Below are positions 52,595 to 60,332 of a stretch of 64,000 nucleotides of DNA, piece after piece. The stretch is from Dactylosporangium siamense (GTDB lineage: Bacteria; Actinomycetota; Actinomycetes; Mycobacteriales; Micromonosporaceae). The first letter of the stretch is position 1, and each line of letters opens with the position of its first letter. A model generated the notes under the pieces. That model had not been told where the DNA came from. It saw only the letters and a list, made by a program, of their open reading frames with translations, and ran no database searches. The translations under genes and the position numbers were made by a program. The stretch is from positions 1-64,000 of the forward strand of contig NZ_BONQ01000010.1 in the NCBI RefSeq assembly GCF_016862795.1, written 5' to 3'.

Positions 52595-52762
52595 TTGACA
52601 CATGTCAAGCTTCTTGCAAAAGTCACCAGCTTCTCACCGACCTCATGGCCAGTGAGCTGCTGAAACGCCGAAGCCATCTTGCAAAGATCAACAGGTCTTT
52701 ACCGGCGCGTTACGGGAAGCTAGCATCAGGGCGCTCTTGCAAGACTTTGCAACTTCTGCAAG
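52595..52762. promoter_or_regulatory. Divergent amylase control region with CTTGCAA operators
   Basis: Repeated motifs: TTGACA-CA-TGTCAA (52595-52608), CTTGCAAAAG (52613), ATCTT-GCA-AAGAT (52676-52688), CTTGCAAG (52736-52743) followed by CTTTGCAA and CTTCTGCAAG (to 52762). The CTTGCAA core is shared with the LacI/malE region at 39.3 kb, so one repressor probably controls both amylase transcripts and the malEFG genes. The TTGACA may also be a -35 hexamer. Confidence 0.65.
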
Positions 52763-52785
52763 TCACCTACAGTGGAGCGTATCCG

Positions 52786-54834
52786 TTGAAGCGTCCCCTC
52801 CTGCTCGCCGCAGTCCTAGCCCTGACCGCCGTCGGGCTCAGCGCCCCGCCCGCGACCGCCTCCGGGTCTCAGAAAGACGTCACCGCGCACCTGTTCCAGT
52901 GGCCCTGGCGCGACGTCGCCCAGGAGTGCCGCAGCACCCTCGGCCCGGCCGGCTACGCCGCCGTGCAGGTCACCCCGCCGCAGGAACACGTCGAGTTACC
53001 GGCCCAGGGCCATCCCTGGTGGCAGGCGTACCAGCCGGTCAGCTACCAGCTCGACAGCCGCTACGGCAACACCCGCGAGTTCGCCGGCATGGTCGAGGCC
53101 TGCCACCGCGCCGGGGTGAAGGTCTACGTCGACGCCGTCATCAACCACATGTCGGGGCAGGTCGGCGGCGGCACCGGCAGCGGCGGCACCCGCTTCGGCA
53201 AGTACGACTACCCCGGCCTGTACGACAGCACCGACTTCCACCACTGCGATGGTGACGGCTGGATCCACGACTGGAACAACGCGTGGGAGATCCAGCACTG
53301 CGAGCTGCTCGGCCTGTCCGACCTCGCCACCGAGCAGGAGGATGTCCGCAGCGACATCGCCGGCTATCTCAACGGCCTGCTCCGCCTCGGCGTCGACGGG
53401 TTCCGCATCGACGCCGCCAAGCACATCCCGGCCGCCGACCTGGCCGCCATCAAGGCCAAGCTCAAGCGCCCCGCGTACCTCTACCAGGAGGTGCTCGGCA
53501 ACACGCCGATCCCGAAGGCCGACTACCTGCCCAACGGCGACGTCATCGAGGACGCCTACGGCCAGCAGATCAGCCGCGTCGTGAAGTCCGGCAAGCTCAG
53601 CTGGCTCGACCAGTTCGGTGAGGCGTGGGGCTTCTCCCCCACCGGCAGCGCCGTCGTCTACGTCGACAGCCACGACACCGAACGGGACCAGAGCGGCGCG
53701 ACACTTACGTACAAGGACGGGCCGCTGTTCGCGATCGGCAACGTCTTCTCCCTGGCCTGGCCCTACGGGCACCCCCTCGTGCTGTCCAGCTACGGCTTCA
53801 CGAGCACCGACGCCGGACCGCCGGGCGCTGCGCCGGACGGTGACCTGCGCTCGGTGCGCTGCGGCGGCGTCACCAGCGGCCCGGGCGGCTGGCTCTGCCA
53901 GCAGCAGGACACCGCGACCGTCGGCATGGTCGGCTTCCGCAACACCGCCGGCACCGCACCGGTGAGCCGGTGGTGGAGCGACGGCGACAACGCCATCGGT
54001 TTCGCCCGCGAGGGCCGCGGCTACGTCGTGCTCAACCGGGAGAGCACCGCCGTCACCCGCACGTTCGACACGGGCCTGCCGGCGGGCGTCTACTGCGACG
54101 TCACCCGCGGCACCGTGCGCGGCAACCGTTGCACCGGGCCGACCGTCACCGTCACGAAGACGGGCACGCTGACCACCACGGTCCCCGGCCTGAGCGCCCT
54201 CGCGATCGACGTCAGGCACCGCGTGTCGCGCCCCGTCGCGGCGGCGGCGCCGGCGGTCAGCTTCTCCGCCTACGCCACCGTCGCCGCCGGCGAGCGGCTC
54301 GTCCTCGTCGGCAACGACCCGGCCCTCGGCGCCTGGAACCCGGCGCTCGGCGTGCGGCTCTCCTCCGCCGGATACCCGCAGTGGACGGCGCGGGTGCGGG
54401 TGCCGGCCGGCACGGCGATCGAGTACAAGTACGTGAAGGTCGCCGCCGACGGCACCGTCACCTGGGAGAGCCGCCCGAACCGGACCGCCACGGTGCCCGC
54501 CGACGGCTGGCTGTCCACTTCGGACGGCTGGGAGGCCGGCGCCACCGTCCAGGCGAACGTGACGATGCACGTCGCCGAGGAGCCGGGTCAGCAGGTGTAC
54601 CTGGTCGGCGCCGCACCGTCGATCGGATCGTGGGACCCGGCGAACGCGGTGCCGCTGGCGAAGACCGCCGACGCGACGTGGACCGGTTCGGTGACCCTGC
54701 CCGGGTCGGCGGTCGTGGAGTACAAGTACATCCGCAAGGACGCCGCTGGCACCGTGACCTGGGAGAGCGACCCGAACCGCACGGTCAGCACCCCGTCGGG
54801 CGGCACCATCACCCTCGACGAGACCTGGCGCTGA
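52786..54834 (+). CDS. Secreted alpha-amylase with two CBM20 domains, paralogue
   Basis: A 682-aa protein. TTG start with GGAG 9 bases upstream; signal peptide LKRPLLLAAVLALTAVGLSA. A GH13 barrel of the same type as the 47449 product (HLFQWPWRDVAQECRSTLGP; GFRIDAAKHI; YLYQEVLGN; VYVDSHDTER). A C-domain and two CBM20 modules follow (GERLVLVGNDPALGAWNPAL; QQVYLVGAAPSIGSWDPANA), with no long linker. It is transcribed divergently from the other two secreted starch enzymes from the shared CTTGCAA control region. Confidence 0.92.
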   Translation: MKRPLLLAAVLALTAVGLSAPPATASGSQKDVTAHLFQWPWRDVAQECRSTLGPAGYAAVQVTPPQEHVELPAQGHPWWQAYQPVSYQLDSRYGNTREFAGMVEACHRAGVKVYVDAVINHMSGQVGGGTGSGGTRFGKYDYPGLYDSTDFHHCDGDGWIHDWNNAWEIQHCELLGLSDLATEQEDVRSDIAGYLNGLLRLGVDGFRIDAAKHIPAADLAAIKAKLKRPAYLYQEVLGNTPIPKADYLPNGDVIEDAYGQQISRVVKSGKLSWLDQFGEAWGFSPTGSAVVYVDSHDTERDQSGATLTYKDGPLFAIGNVFSLAWPYGHPLVLSSYGFTSTDAGPPGAAPDGDLRSVRCGGVTSGPGGWLCQQQDTATVGMVGFRNTAGTAPVSRWWSDGDNAIGFAREGRGYVVLNRESTAVTRTFDTGLPAGVYCDVTRGTVRGNRCTGPTVTVTKTGTLTTTVPGLSALAIDVRHRVSRPVAAAAPAVSFSAYATVAAGERLVLVGNDPALGAWNPALGVRLSSAGYPQWTARVRVPAGTAIEYKYVKVAADGTVTWESRPNRTATVPADGWLSTSDGWEAGATVQANVTMHVAEEPGQQVYLVGAAPSIGSWDPANAVPLAKTADATWTGSVTLPGSAVVEYKYIRKDAAGTVTWESDPNRTVSTPSGGTITLDETWR

Positions 54835-54843
54835 TGTTCCGTG

Positions 54844-54872
54844 GCCCGCACCGCGCGAACCGCGGTGCGGGC
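54844..54872. terminator. Bidirectional hairpin terminator
   Basis: GCCCGCACCGCG and CGCGGTGCGGGC form a perfect 12-bp stem with a 5-nt loop between the amylase stop and the convergent MarR gene stop. Confidence 0.85.
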
Positions 54873-55333
54873 TACGTGGCGGCGTCCTTCCGCCGGGCCA
54901 GGGCCTGGCCCGCGGGAAGGTCGGCGACGAAGGTCCGCAGGAAGCCGGTGAGCTGCGTCAGGTCGAGACCTTCGGCCGCGGCGTCGATGGACCGGTAGAG
55001 CGACTCCTCGATCTCGGCGATCCGCTGGGCCAGGTCGGCACCCATTGCGGTGAGGGTGAGCTGGACCTGCCGCCGGTCGTGCACGGCGACCACCCGGTCG
55101 ACCAGGCCGGCGGCGGCGAGCCGGTCGACGAGCCGGCTGGGACTGCTGCCGCTCTCGCAGACCAGCAGGTCGCCGAGGCCGTTGAGGGTGAGGGGCTGGC
55201 GGTCCTGCAGGACGCGGAGCACCTCCGCCTGGGAGGCGGTGACGCCCAACGGCCGGAGGGCCTGGCCGAGCTGGCGGTTGCCTTCCCGCTGGGCGGCAAG
55301 GATCAGAAACCGCAGTTCCTCAGCGGGCCGCAC
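54872..55333 (-). CDS. MarR-family transcriptional regulator
   Basis: A 153-aa protein with winged HTH: LGVTASQAEVLRVLQDRQPL, SGSSPSRLVDRLAAAGLVDR and wing VVAVHDRRQVQLTLT. Dimerising helices lie at both ends. It lies 43 bp downstream of the metallo-beta-lactamase-fold gene on the same strand and is probably co-transcribed. It is a candidate for binding the direct repeats at 56284-56311. Confidence 0.88.
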   Translation of the reverse strand: MRPAEELRFLILAAQREGNRQLGQALRPLGVTASQAEVLRVLQDRQPLTLNGLGDLLVCESGSSPSRLVDRLAAAGLVDRVVAVHDRRQVQLTLTAMGADLAQRIAEIEESLYRSIDAAAEGLDLTQLTGFLRTFVADLPAGQALARRKDAAT

Positions 55334-55376
55334 GGGATCACCTCGTTCCGGTCGCGGATCGCGACGGGTGGAAACA

Positions 55377-56259
55377 CTACACAGCGGGGGTCGCGGGCAG
55401 GCGCATGGCCTGCGCGAGACGGGCCGCCGCGCCCGGGTCGTGGGCCGGCAGGACGACGAGCCCGGGAAGCCGTCGCCGCAGTTCGTTCACCTGCTGGACC
55501 GCGGTGTGCAGCTGCCGCTTGTCGCCCACGCCGGGCAGCTTGCCCTCGGCGAGCAGCCGGTCATCGTAGGTGAGGTCGCCGACCATGAGCAGCGGCGGGT
55601 GCCCGGGCCGGCGGACCAGCAGCGACACCGATCCCGGCGTGTGCCCGGGTGTGGGCAGGAGCACCAGGCTGCCGTCGCCGAACAGGTCGTGCCCCGCGCC
55701 GAACGGCGCGATCGACGCATCGGCCAGGCCTTCCGGTGTCACGCGGTCCCATCGCAGGCCGGGCAGGTCGATGTGGGACCGCATCAGGCCCCGCGCCTCC
55801 GGCAGCGGTGCGTGCAGCGAGTCCCACTCCGGCCGGCTGACCATGATGCGGGCACCGCCGAGCACGGGCAGCCCCGCCGATGTGGTCCTGATGCAGGTGC
55901 GAGATCACGGCGGTGTGGACGTCGTCGACGCCGTGACCCAGCCGGCGCAGGCCGGCCGCGAGGGTCTGGTCCGGTTCGATGTCGAACGTCGCCAGCCTCG
56001 AATACACCTTGCCGGTCAGGCCGCCCGGGAAGTAGTCAGGGTCGGTCACCGAGGCGCGGTCCTGCCCGGTGTCGAACAGCACCAGGCCGTCGCGGTGCTC
56101 GATGACGTAGACGTTGATCGGGCGCGGGTCGGTCCAGCGCCGCGAGGTGAACAGCCAGACGTAGGTGTTCTTCCAGGTCGGTCCGACGTGCTCGGGGCGG
56201 ATGGCCACGGCGCCGGTGCTCAGGACGGAGACCTTGGCGATCGGGTTGTGCGGGTGCAT
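55377..56259 (-). pseudogene. Metallo-beta-lactamase-fold lactonase-like gene, frameshifted
   Basis: The first part (MHPHNPIAKVSVLSTGAVAI ... VIEHRDGLVLFDTGQD ... VISHLHQDHIGG) holds the HxHxDH zinc motif. The second part (LPVLGGARIMVSRPEWDSLH ... LPTPGHTPGSVSLL ... LMVGDLTYDD ... LPAHDP) has the remaining ligands but lies in another frame. Removing one C from the CCCC run at 55872-55875 joins them into one about 293-aa protein like N-acyl-homoserine lactonase/AiiA-type enzymes. Either a natural +1 frameshift has inactivated the gene or the assembly has a homopolymer error. AAGGAG precedes the ATG at 56259. Confidence 0.75.
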
Positions 56260-56283
56260 GACGGCTCCTTCGTCGCGGATTCA

Positions 56284-56320
56284 ATGACACGACATTAGAT
56301 GACACGACATTGATTTACAA
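56284..56320 (-). promoter_or_regulatory. Promoter with direct-repeat operator upstream of the lactonase-like gene
   Basis: On the minus strand TTGTAA (56320-56315), a 17-bp spacer and TAATGT (56297-56292) form a good -35/-10 pair. ATGACACGACATT occurs twice exactly (56284-56296 and 56299-56311), one copy filling the spacer and one covering the -10, as expected for a repressor such as the downstream MarR protein. Confidence 0.6.
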
Positions 56321-56413
56321 GACGTGGGGCCGCGAGGCGCGTTCCATGGCGGCGCCTTGGACGCGGACGACCCGCAGCGCGGCGGGGAGGTCGAGCCTCG
56401 CGGTGCGGAGCGC

Positions 56414-56485
56414 TACCGGCTGGAAGCCCGACCGGCTACCGACTGGAAGCCCCGACCGGCTACCGGCTGGAAGCCGGTCGGGAGC
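56414..56485. repeat. 23-24 bp direct repeat at a LysR gene 3' end
   Basis: Three units of TACCGGCTGGAAGCCCGACC plus GGC. The third runs into the stop codon (56460) and last codons (SRPASSR) of the LysR gene. 56327-56413 shows no gene. Confidence 0.75.
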
Positions 56486-57437
56486 CCGGTTCGTTGTAGA
56501 CGACCGACCAGGGCCCGGGCGCGCCGACGATCCGGTCGGGGCGCCCGGGGCCGGCCTCCAGAACCTCGCGGGCGATCGCGGCGAACCGGGCCACCGCCGG
56601 GTGCGGGTTCGTGGCCGGCCACACGGCGGACGTCTCCTGCCACAGCGGGTCGCCCTCCAGGGGCCGCCAGGCGAGGCGTGGCTCACGGCGCACCGAAGCC
56701 TCCCGCTCCAACGCGATGCCCAGGCCGGCCAGGACCAGCCCGCACAGGAACTCCGGGTTGCGGGCGTGCCGGATGCCACTCAGCGCGTAACCGTTTTCGC
56801 GGCAGGTGGCGAGCAGCTCGTCGTACCGGGCCGGCGCCGTCGAGCGCGGGAACAGGACGAGGCCGTGCCCGGCCAGCTGCTCCAGCCGCAGGGCGGGGAG
56901 CCGGGTCAGCGGCGAGGTCCGGGGCAGGACCACCCCGAGCCGGACCCGGGTCACGGGGCCGGAGGCCAGGTCGGCGGCGTCCACCGGGTGGTGCACCAGG
57001 CCCACGTCGAGGCGCGCGCCGGCGAGCTGCTCCAGCTGCTCGGCCGTGGACAGCTCCTGCAGGTCGACGTCGAGGCCGGGGGCCTGCTCCGCGAGGCGGC
57101 GCAGCAGCTCGCCCAGGGCCGGCGCCGGCGTCTCCGGTGGCACGCCGGCGCGCAGCGTGCCGAGGTCACCGTCGCGGATGCTGTGCATGAGCGCCCGCAG
57201 CCGCTGCTCCGCGGCCAGGAACCGCTCCGCCTCGTCGCGCAGCGCGTGCCCGGCGGCGGTCAGCTCGGTGCCGCGCGGCAGCCGGTCGAACAGGGTCACG
57301 CCGAGCTCGCGTTCGAGCCGGCGCATCGCCTGGCTCAGCGGCGGCTGGGCGATGCCGAGCAGCTCCGCGGCCCGGCTGAAGTGCAGCTCCTCGGCGACGA
57401 CCAGGAAGTACCGCAGGTGCCGCGACAGGTCCGCCAT
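56460..57437 (-). CDS. LysR-family transcriptional regulator
   Basis: A 325-aa protein with HTH (HLRYFLVVAEELHFSRAAEL, AQPPLSQAMRRLERELG) and an effector domain (LGTLRAGVPPETPAPALGEL; RLDVGLVHHPVDAADLA; ALSGIRHARNPEFLCGLVLA). It is divergent from the beta-lactamase-fold gene with 11 bp between starts, so it very likely controls that gene. Its C-terminal residues are encoded by a minisatellite. Confidence 0.9.
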   Translation of the reverse strand: MADLSRHLRYFLVVAEELHFSRAAELLGIAQPPLSQAMRRLERELGVTLFDRLPRGTELTAAGHALRDEAERFLAAEQRLRALMHSIRDGDLGTLRAGVPPETPAPALGELLRRLAEQAPGLDVDLQELSTAEQLEQLAGARLDVGLVHHPVDAADLASGPVTRVRLGVVLPRTSPLTRLPALRLEQLAGHGLVLFPRSTAPARYDELLATCRENGYALSGIRHARNPEFLCGLVLAGLGIALEREASVRREPRLAWRPLEGDPLWQETSAVWPATNPHPAVARFAAIAREVLEAGPGRPDRIVGAPGPWSVVYNEPGSRPASSR

Positions 57438-57448
57438 AGGCTGACCCT

Positions 57449-58375
57449 ATGTCGATCAACGATGCGGTCGCCGAGGTGTCCGCCGGCGCGGGGGTGGAGA
57501 TGTCGACCGACGACGAGCTGGCCGCCGTGTTCACCGGCGCCGGCGTGGAGGGGTGGCTGCACGCCCGCGACGTCGACACCGGCCGCGAAATCGGTTACGG
57601 AGCCGGCGAGCCGGTGGTGATCGCCTCGATCGTGAAGATCCTCATCGTCCTCGAGTTCGCCCGGCAGGTCTCGACGGGCACCCTCGACCCGGCGGAACGG
57701 GTCGTCGTGCGCACCGGGGACCGGCTCGGCGGCTGGGGCACGGCGGGCTGCGTCGACGACGTCGAGCTGTCGCTGCGGGACCTCGCGTACTTCACGATGT
57801 CGGTCAGTGACAACACGGCCGCGGACGTGCTGCTGGACCGGGTCGGCCCGGACGTGGTGCCGCTGCTCGCCGCCGAGCTCGGCCTGCACCGGACCCGGAT
57901 CGCCGGCGGCCCGCGGCAGCTGCTCGAGTCGATGTTCGACGACGTCGGCGCCCGCGACGCCGCCGAGTTCGGCCGGGTGTTCCCGACGCTGCCGCCCTCG
58001 CGCGTGCGGGCCTTGCGGGTGTTCGACCCGGCCCGCACGACGTCGAGCACGCCGGAGGAGATGACCCGGCTGCTCGGCCTCATCTGGCGCGACGAGGCCG
58101 GCCCGGCGGAGGCCTGCGCGGCGGTGCGCGGGCTCATGTTCCGGCAGCTGTTCCGGACCAGGCTCGCCGCGGGATTCCCGGCGGACGTGCGGGTGGCCGG
58201 CAAGACGGGGACGCTGCCCGGCCACGCGATGGAGGCGGGCGTGGTCGAGTTTCCCGACGGTGGCCGGTTCGCCGTCGCGGCCTTCGTGCGGTCCGCCGCG
58301 GCCCCCGGCGTGCTGGACGCGACGCTCGCAACGGCCGCGTCGACCGCCGTCGAACGCCTCCGTGACCTGCGCTGA
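57449..58375 (+). CDS. Class A beta-lactamase-fold serine hydrolase, apparently cytoplasmic
   Basis: A 308-aa protein with the serine-hydrolase triad motifs S60-I-V-K63, S120-D-N122 and K252-T-G254 in class A order and spacing. No signal peptide is present, and the N-terminus is an Ala/Asp/Glu-rich stretch. A clear Glu166-type omega-loop motif (ExxLN) is not seen, so penicillinase activity is doubtful. An esterase, DD-peptidase-like or other amidase role is as likely. It is divergent from the LysR regulator in the ampR-ampC style. Confidence 0.8.
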   Translation: MSINDAVAEVSAGAGVEMSTDDELAAVFTGAGVEGWLHARDVDTGREIGYGAGEPVVIASIVKILIVLEFARQVSTGTLDPAERVVVRTGDRLGGWGTAGCVDDVELSLRDLAYFTMSVSDNTAADVLLDRVGPDVVPLLAAELGLHRTRIAGGPRQLLESMFDDVGARDAAEFGRVFPTLPPSRVRALRVFDPARTTSSTPEEMTRLLGLIWRDEAGPAEACAAVRGLMFRQLFRTRLAAGFPADVRVAGKTGTLPGHAMEAGVVEFPDGGRFAVAAFVRSAAAPGVLDATLATAASTAVERLRDLR

Positions 58376-58448
58376 TATCCGATCGGATATGCCCTCAGCG
58401 GTGATCTGATCTTGGACACGGTGCGATCCGCCCTGCTTGGGTGGGCGC

Positions 58449-59394
58449 ATGCCAGATCGTCGTGATTTCATCCGTACCGCCGTCGCCGTCGCCGCCGTTC
58501 CCACCGCCGTTGCCCTTCCAGCCGCCCTTCCAGCCGCTCCGGCCGCTGCCGCGGCCGGCTCGTGGCGCCGGCACATTCCGCTGGTTCGGGACCGCCGGCT
58601 GGCGGATCGACGTCGGCGCGCGGACGCTGCTCGTCGACCCGTACCTGAGCCGGTTCGACACCGGACTGTTCACCGGGGCGTTCAACCCCGCCACGAAGCT
58701 GACCGTCAAGGCCGATGTCATCGCGGCCCGGGTCGGCAAGCCGGAGACGGTCCTGGTCACGCACACGCACTGGGACCACTTCAACGACGTCCCGCACATC
58801 GCCACGACCACCGGCGCCCGCGTCGTCGGCACCCTCACCGCCTACCACCTGGCCCTGGCCGGAGGCGTGCCGAGCGGCAAGCTGTGCCCGGTCAAGGGCG
58901 GCGAGGTCCTCGACTTCGGCGACTACACGGTCGAGGTCGTCGCGTCGCTGCACAGCCGCAACGCCGCCTACTCGATGGCGTTCCCGGGCGTGCGGGTCAG
59001 CCAGCCGGCACCGCCGCAGACGATCGCCGACCTGCCCGAGGGCGACACGCTGTCGTTCCAGGTCAGGATCGCCGGCGGCCCGTCGGTGTTCTTCATGGGC
59101 GGCAGCGACTTCGTCGAACGCAACCTCACCGGGCTGGACCCGGACGTGGCGATGGTCGCGCTGCCGTCCAGCACCGCCACCGACGACTACGTCCCCCGGC
59201 TGATGGAGGCGCTCGGCCGGCCGAAGGTCGTGGTGCCGGTGCACTGGGACAACTTCGAGACCGACCTGCGCAACCCGCCGACGATCGCCCCCGCCGACGC
59301 GACCCGCCTCGACGCCCTGATCGCCGCGGTCCGCAAGGCGTCGCCGCGCTCGCAGGTGATCCGGCCGGAGTACGACACCCCGTACACCTTCTGA
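58449..59394 (+). pseudogene. Tat-exported metallo-beta-lactamase-fold protein, frameshifted after the signal
   Basis: From the ATG at 58449 the frame gives a textbook Tat signal (MPDRRDFIRTAVAVAAVPTA, then an Ala-rich c-region). After about 58560-58585 that frame becomes Arg-rich nonsense, while the +1 frame continues AGTFRWFGTAGWRIDVGART, LLVDPYLSRFD, VLVTHTHWDHFND (HxHxDH zinc motif) and VVPVHWDNFE to the stop at 59394. One base too many (or two missing) in that window separates signal and enzyme. A GTG start at 58441 in the enzyme frame gives an implausible PPFPPPLPFQPP leader. It is probably a UlaG/YycJ-like secreted lactonase or hydrolase. Confidence 0.75.
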
Positions 59395-59402
59395 GACCGT
59401 GA

Positions 59403-60125
59403 TCAGGAGCGCCAGCGGCGGCTGCGCTCCTCGATCTCCTCCCTGGTCACGCGCAGCTGGTCCCGCGCCGCCTGTTCGACGGCGGCCGGGTCGCCGCGCT
59501 CCATGCACTCCACGATGGTCAGGTGGGCGTCGACCTGGACGCGGGGCACCTCGTCGGGGAACAGGTTGGTCTGCTGGCGCCCCCGCAGCGCACTCTCGAC
59601 CGCGTGGCTGAGCTGGGCGAAGATCTTGTTCCCGCTCGCCGACAGCAGGGTGTCGTGGAACCGCACGTCGGCCACGAGATACGCGTGGTAGTCCCCTCTG
59701 ACCCTGGTCGCCTGCATGGTCTCGGCGCATTCGCGCAGGAGGGACAGCTGCGCCGGTTTGATGTTGGTGGTCGCCATCCTGGCGGCCACCGGCTCGACCG
59801 CCTCCCGGAGGTCCATCATCTCGGCCAGGTGGTCGTGCAGGTTCGCGCCGGCCATGCGCCAGGCGATGACGTCCGGATCGAGCAGGTTCCACGACCCGAT
59901 GCCCAGCACCCGGGTGCCGAGCCGGGGGCGGGCCTCGAGCATGCCCTTCGACTCCAGCATCCGCAGGCACTCGCGGACCATCGGCCGGGAGATGCCGTGC
60001 TGCTCGACCAGCCCGTCGATGAAGATCGTGGCACCGGCCGGCAGCTCACCGGTGGTGATCTGCCGGCCGATGGTGTCGACCAGCCGGCCGTAGAGGCTGC
60101 CGCGCAGTTTTGAACCGGTGGGCAC
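59403..60125 (-). CDS. GntR/FadR-subfamily transcriptional regulator
   Basis: A 240-aa protein with an N-terminal winged HTH (LYGRLVDTIGRQITTGELPA; EQHGISRPMVRECLRMLESK) and a C-terminal all-helical FCD domain with metal-binding histidines (VADVRFHDTLLSASGNK; DAHLTIVECMERGD). FCD regulators often sense sugar acids. It is divergent from the ABC importer (207-bp gap) and probably represses it. GTG 60125 is chosen because AGGAGG lies 4 bases upstream; the ATG at 60149 is an alternative. Confidence 0.85.
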   Translation of the reverse strand: MPTGSKLRGSLYGRLVDTIGRQITTGELPAGATIFIDGLVEQHGISRPMVRECLRMLESKGMLEARPRLGTRVLGIGSWNLLDPDVIAWRMAGANLHDHLAEMMDLREAVEPVAARMATTNIKPAQLSLLRECAETMQATRVRGDYHAYLVADVRFHDTLLSASGNKIFAQLSHAVESALRGRQQTNLFPDEVPRVQVDAHLTIVECMERGDPAAVEQAARDQLRVTREEIEERSRRWRS

Positions 60126-60175
60126 AGGCCCTCCTATCTGGAATTCCATGGCGCCACCGGAGTATCGCCAAATGA

Positions 60176-60222
60176 TCGTCCGGACGACAAGGCTTGCCAA
60201 ACTAGTATGACTTATTTACTCT
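60176..60222 (+). promoter_or_regulatory. Importer promoter with candidate FadR-type operator
   Basis: TTGCCA (60194-60199), a 17-bp spacer and TACTCT (60217-60222). The spacer contains TAGTATGACTT, close to the GntR/FadR consensus (TNGTNNNACNA). A 12-bp palindrome TCGTCCGGACGA lies at 60176-60187. The rest of the gap to 60332 shows no gene; GAAGAGG precedes the next start. Confidence 0.55.
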
Positions 60223-60332
60223 CGCGCTACGTCGCCTGCTCGGCCGGCATCCGCCCCTTGCACCCCCACCCCGCCACCGCCGGCCCCGCACCCTGACCCG
60301 TCGCAGCTCGCCACTGACACGAAGAGGTCGCC

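Noticed and set aside
57449-58375. Calling the serine hydrolase an antibiotic-resistance beta-lactamase
   Set aside because: No signal peptide and no evident catalytic Glu166 motif; the fold alone does not show drug hydrolysis.
58441-58575. N-terminus starting at GTG 58441 in the enzyme frame
   Set aside because: It gives a Pro/Phe-rich leader that is simply the wrong-frame reading of a clear Tat signal peptide.
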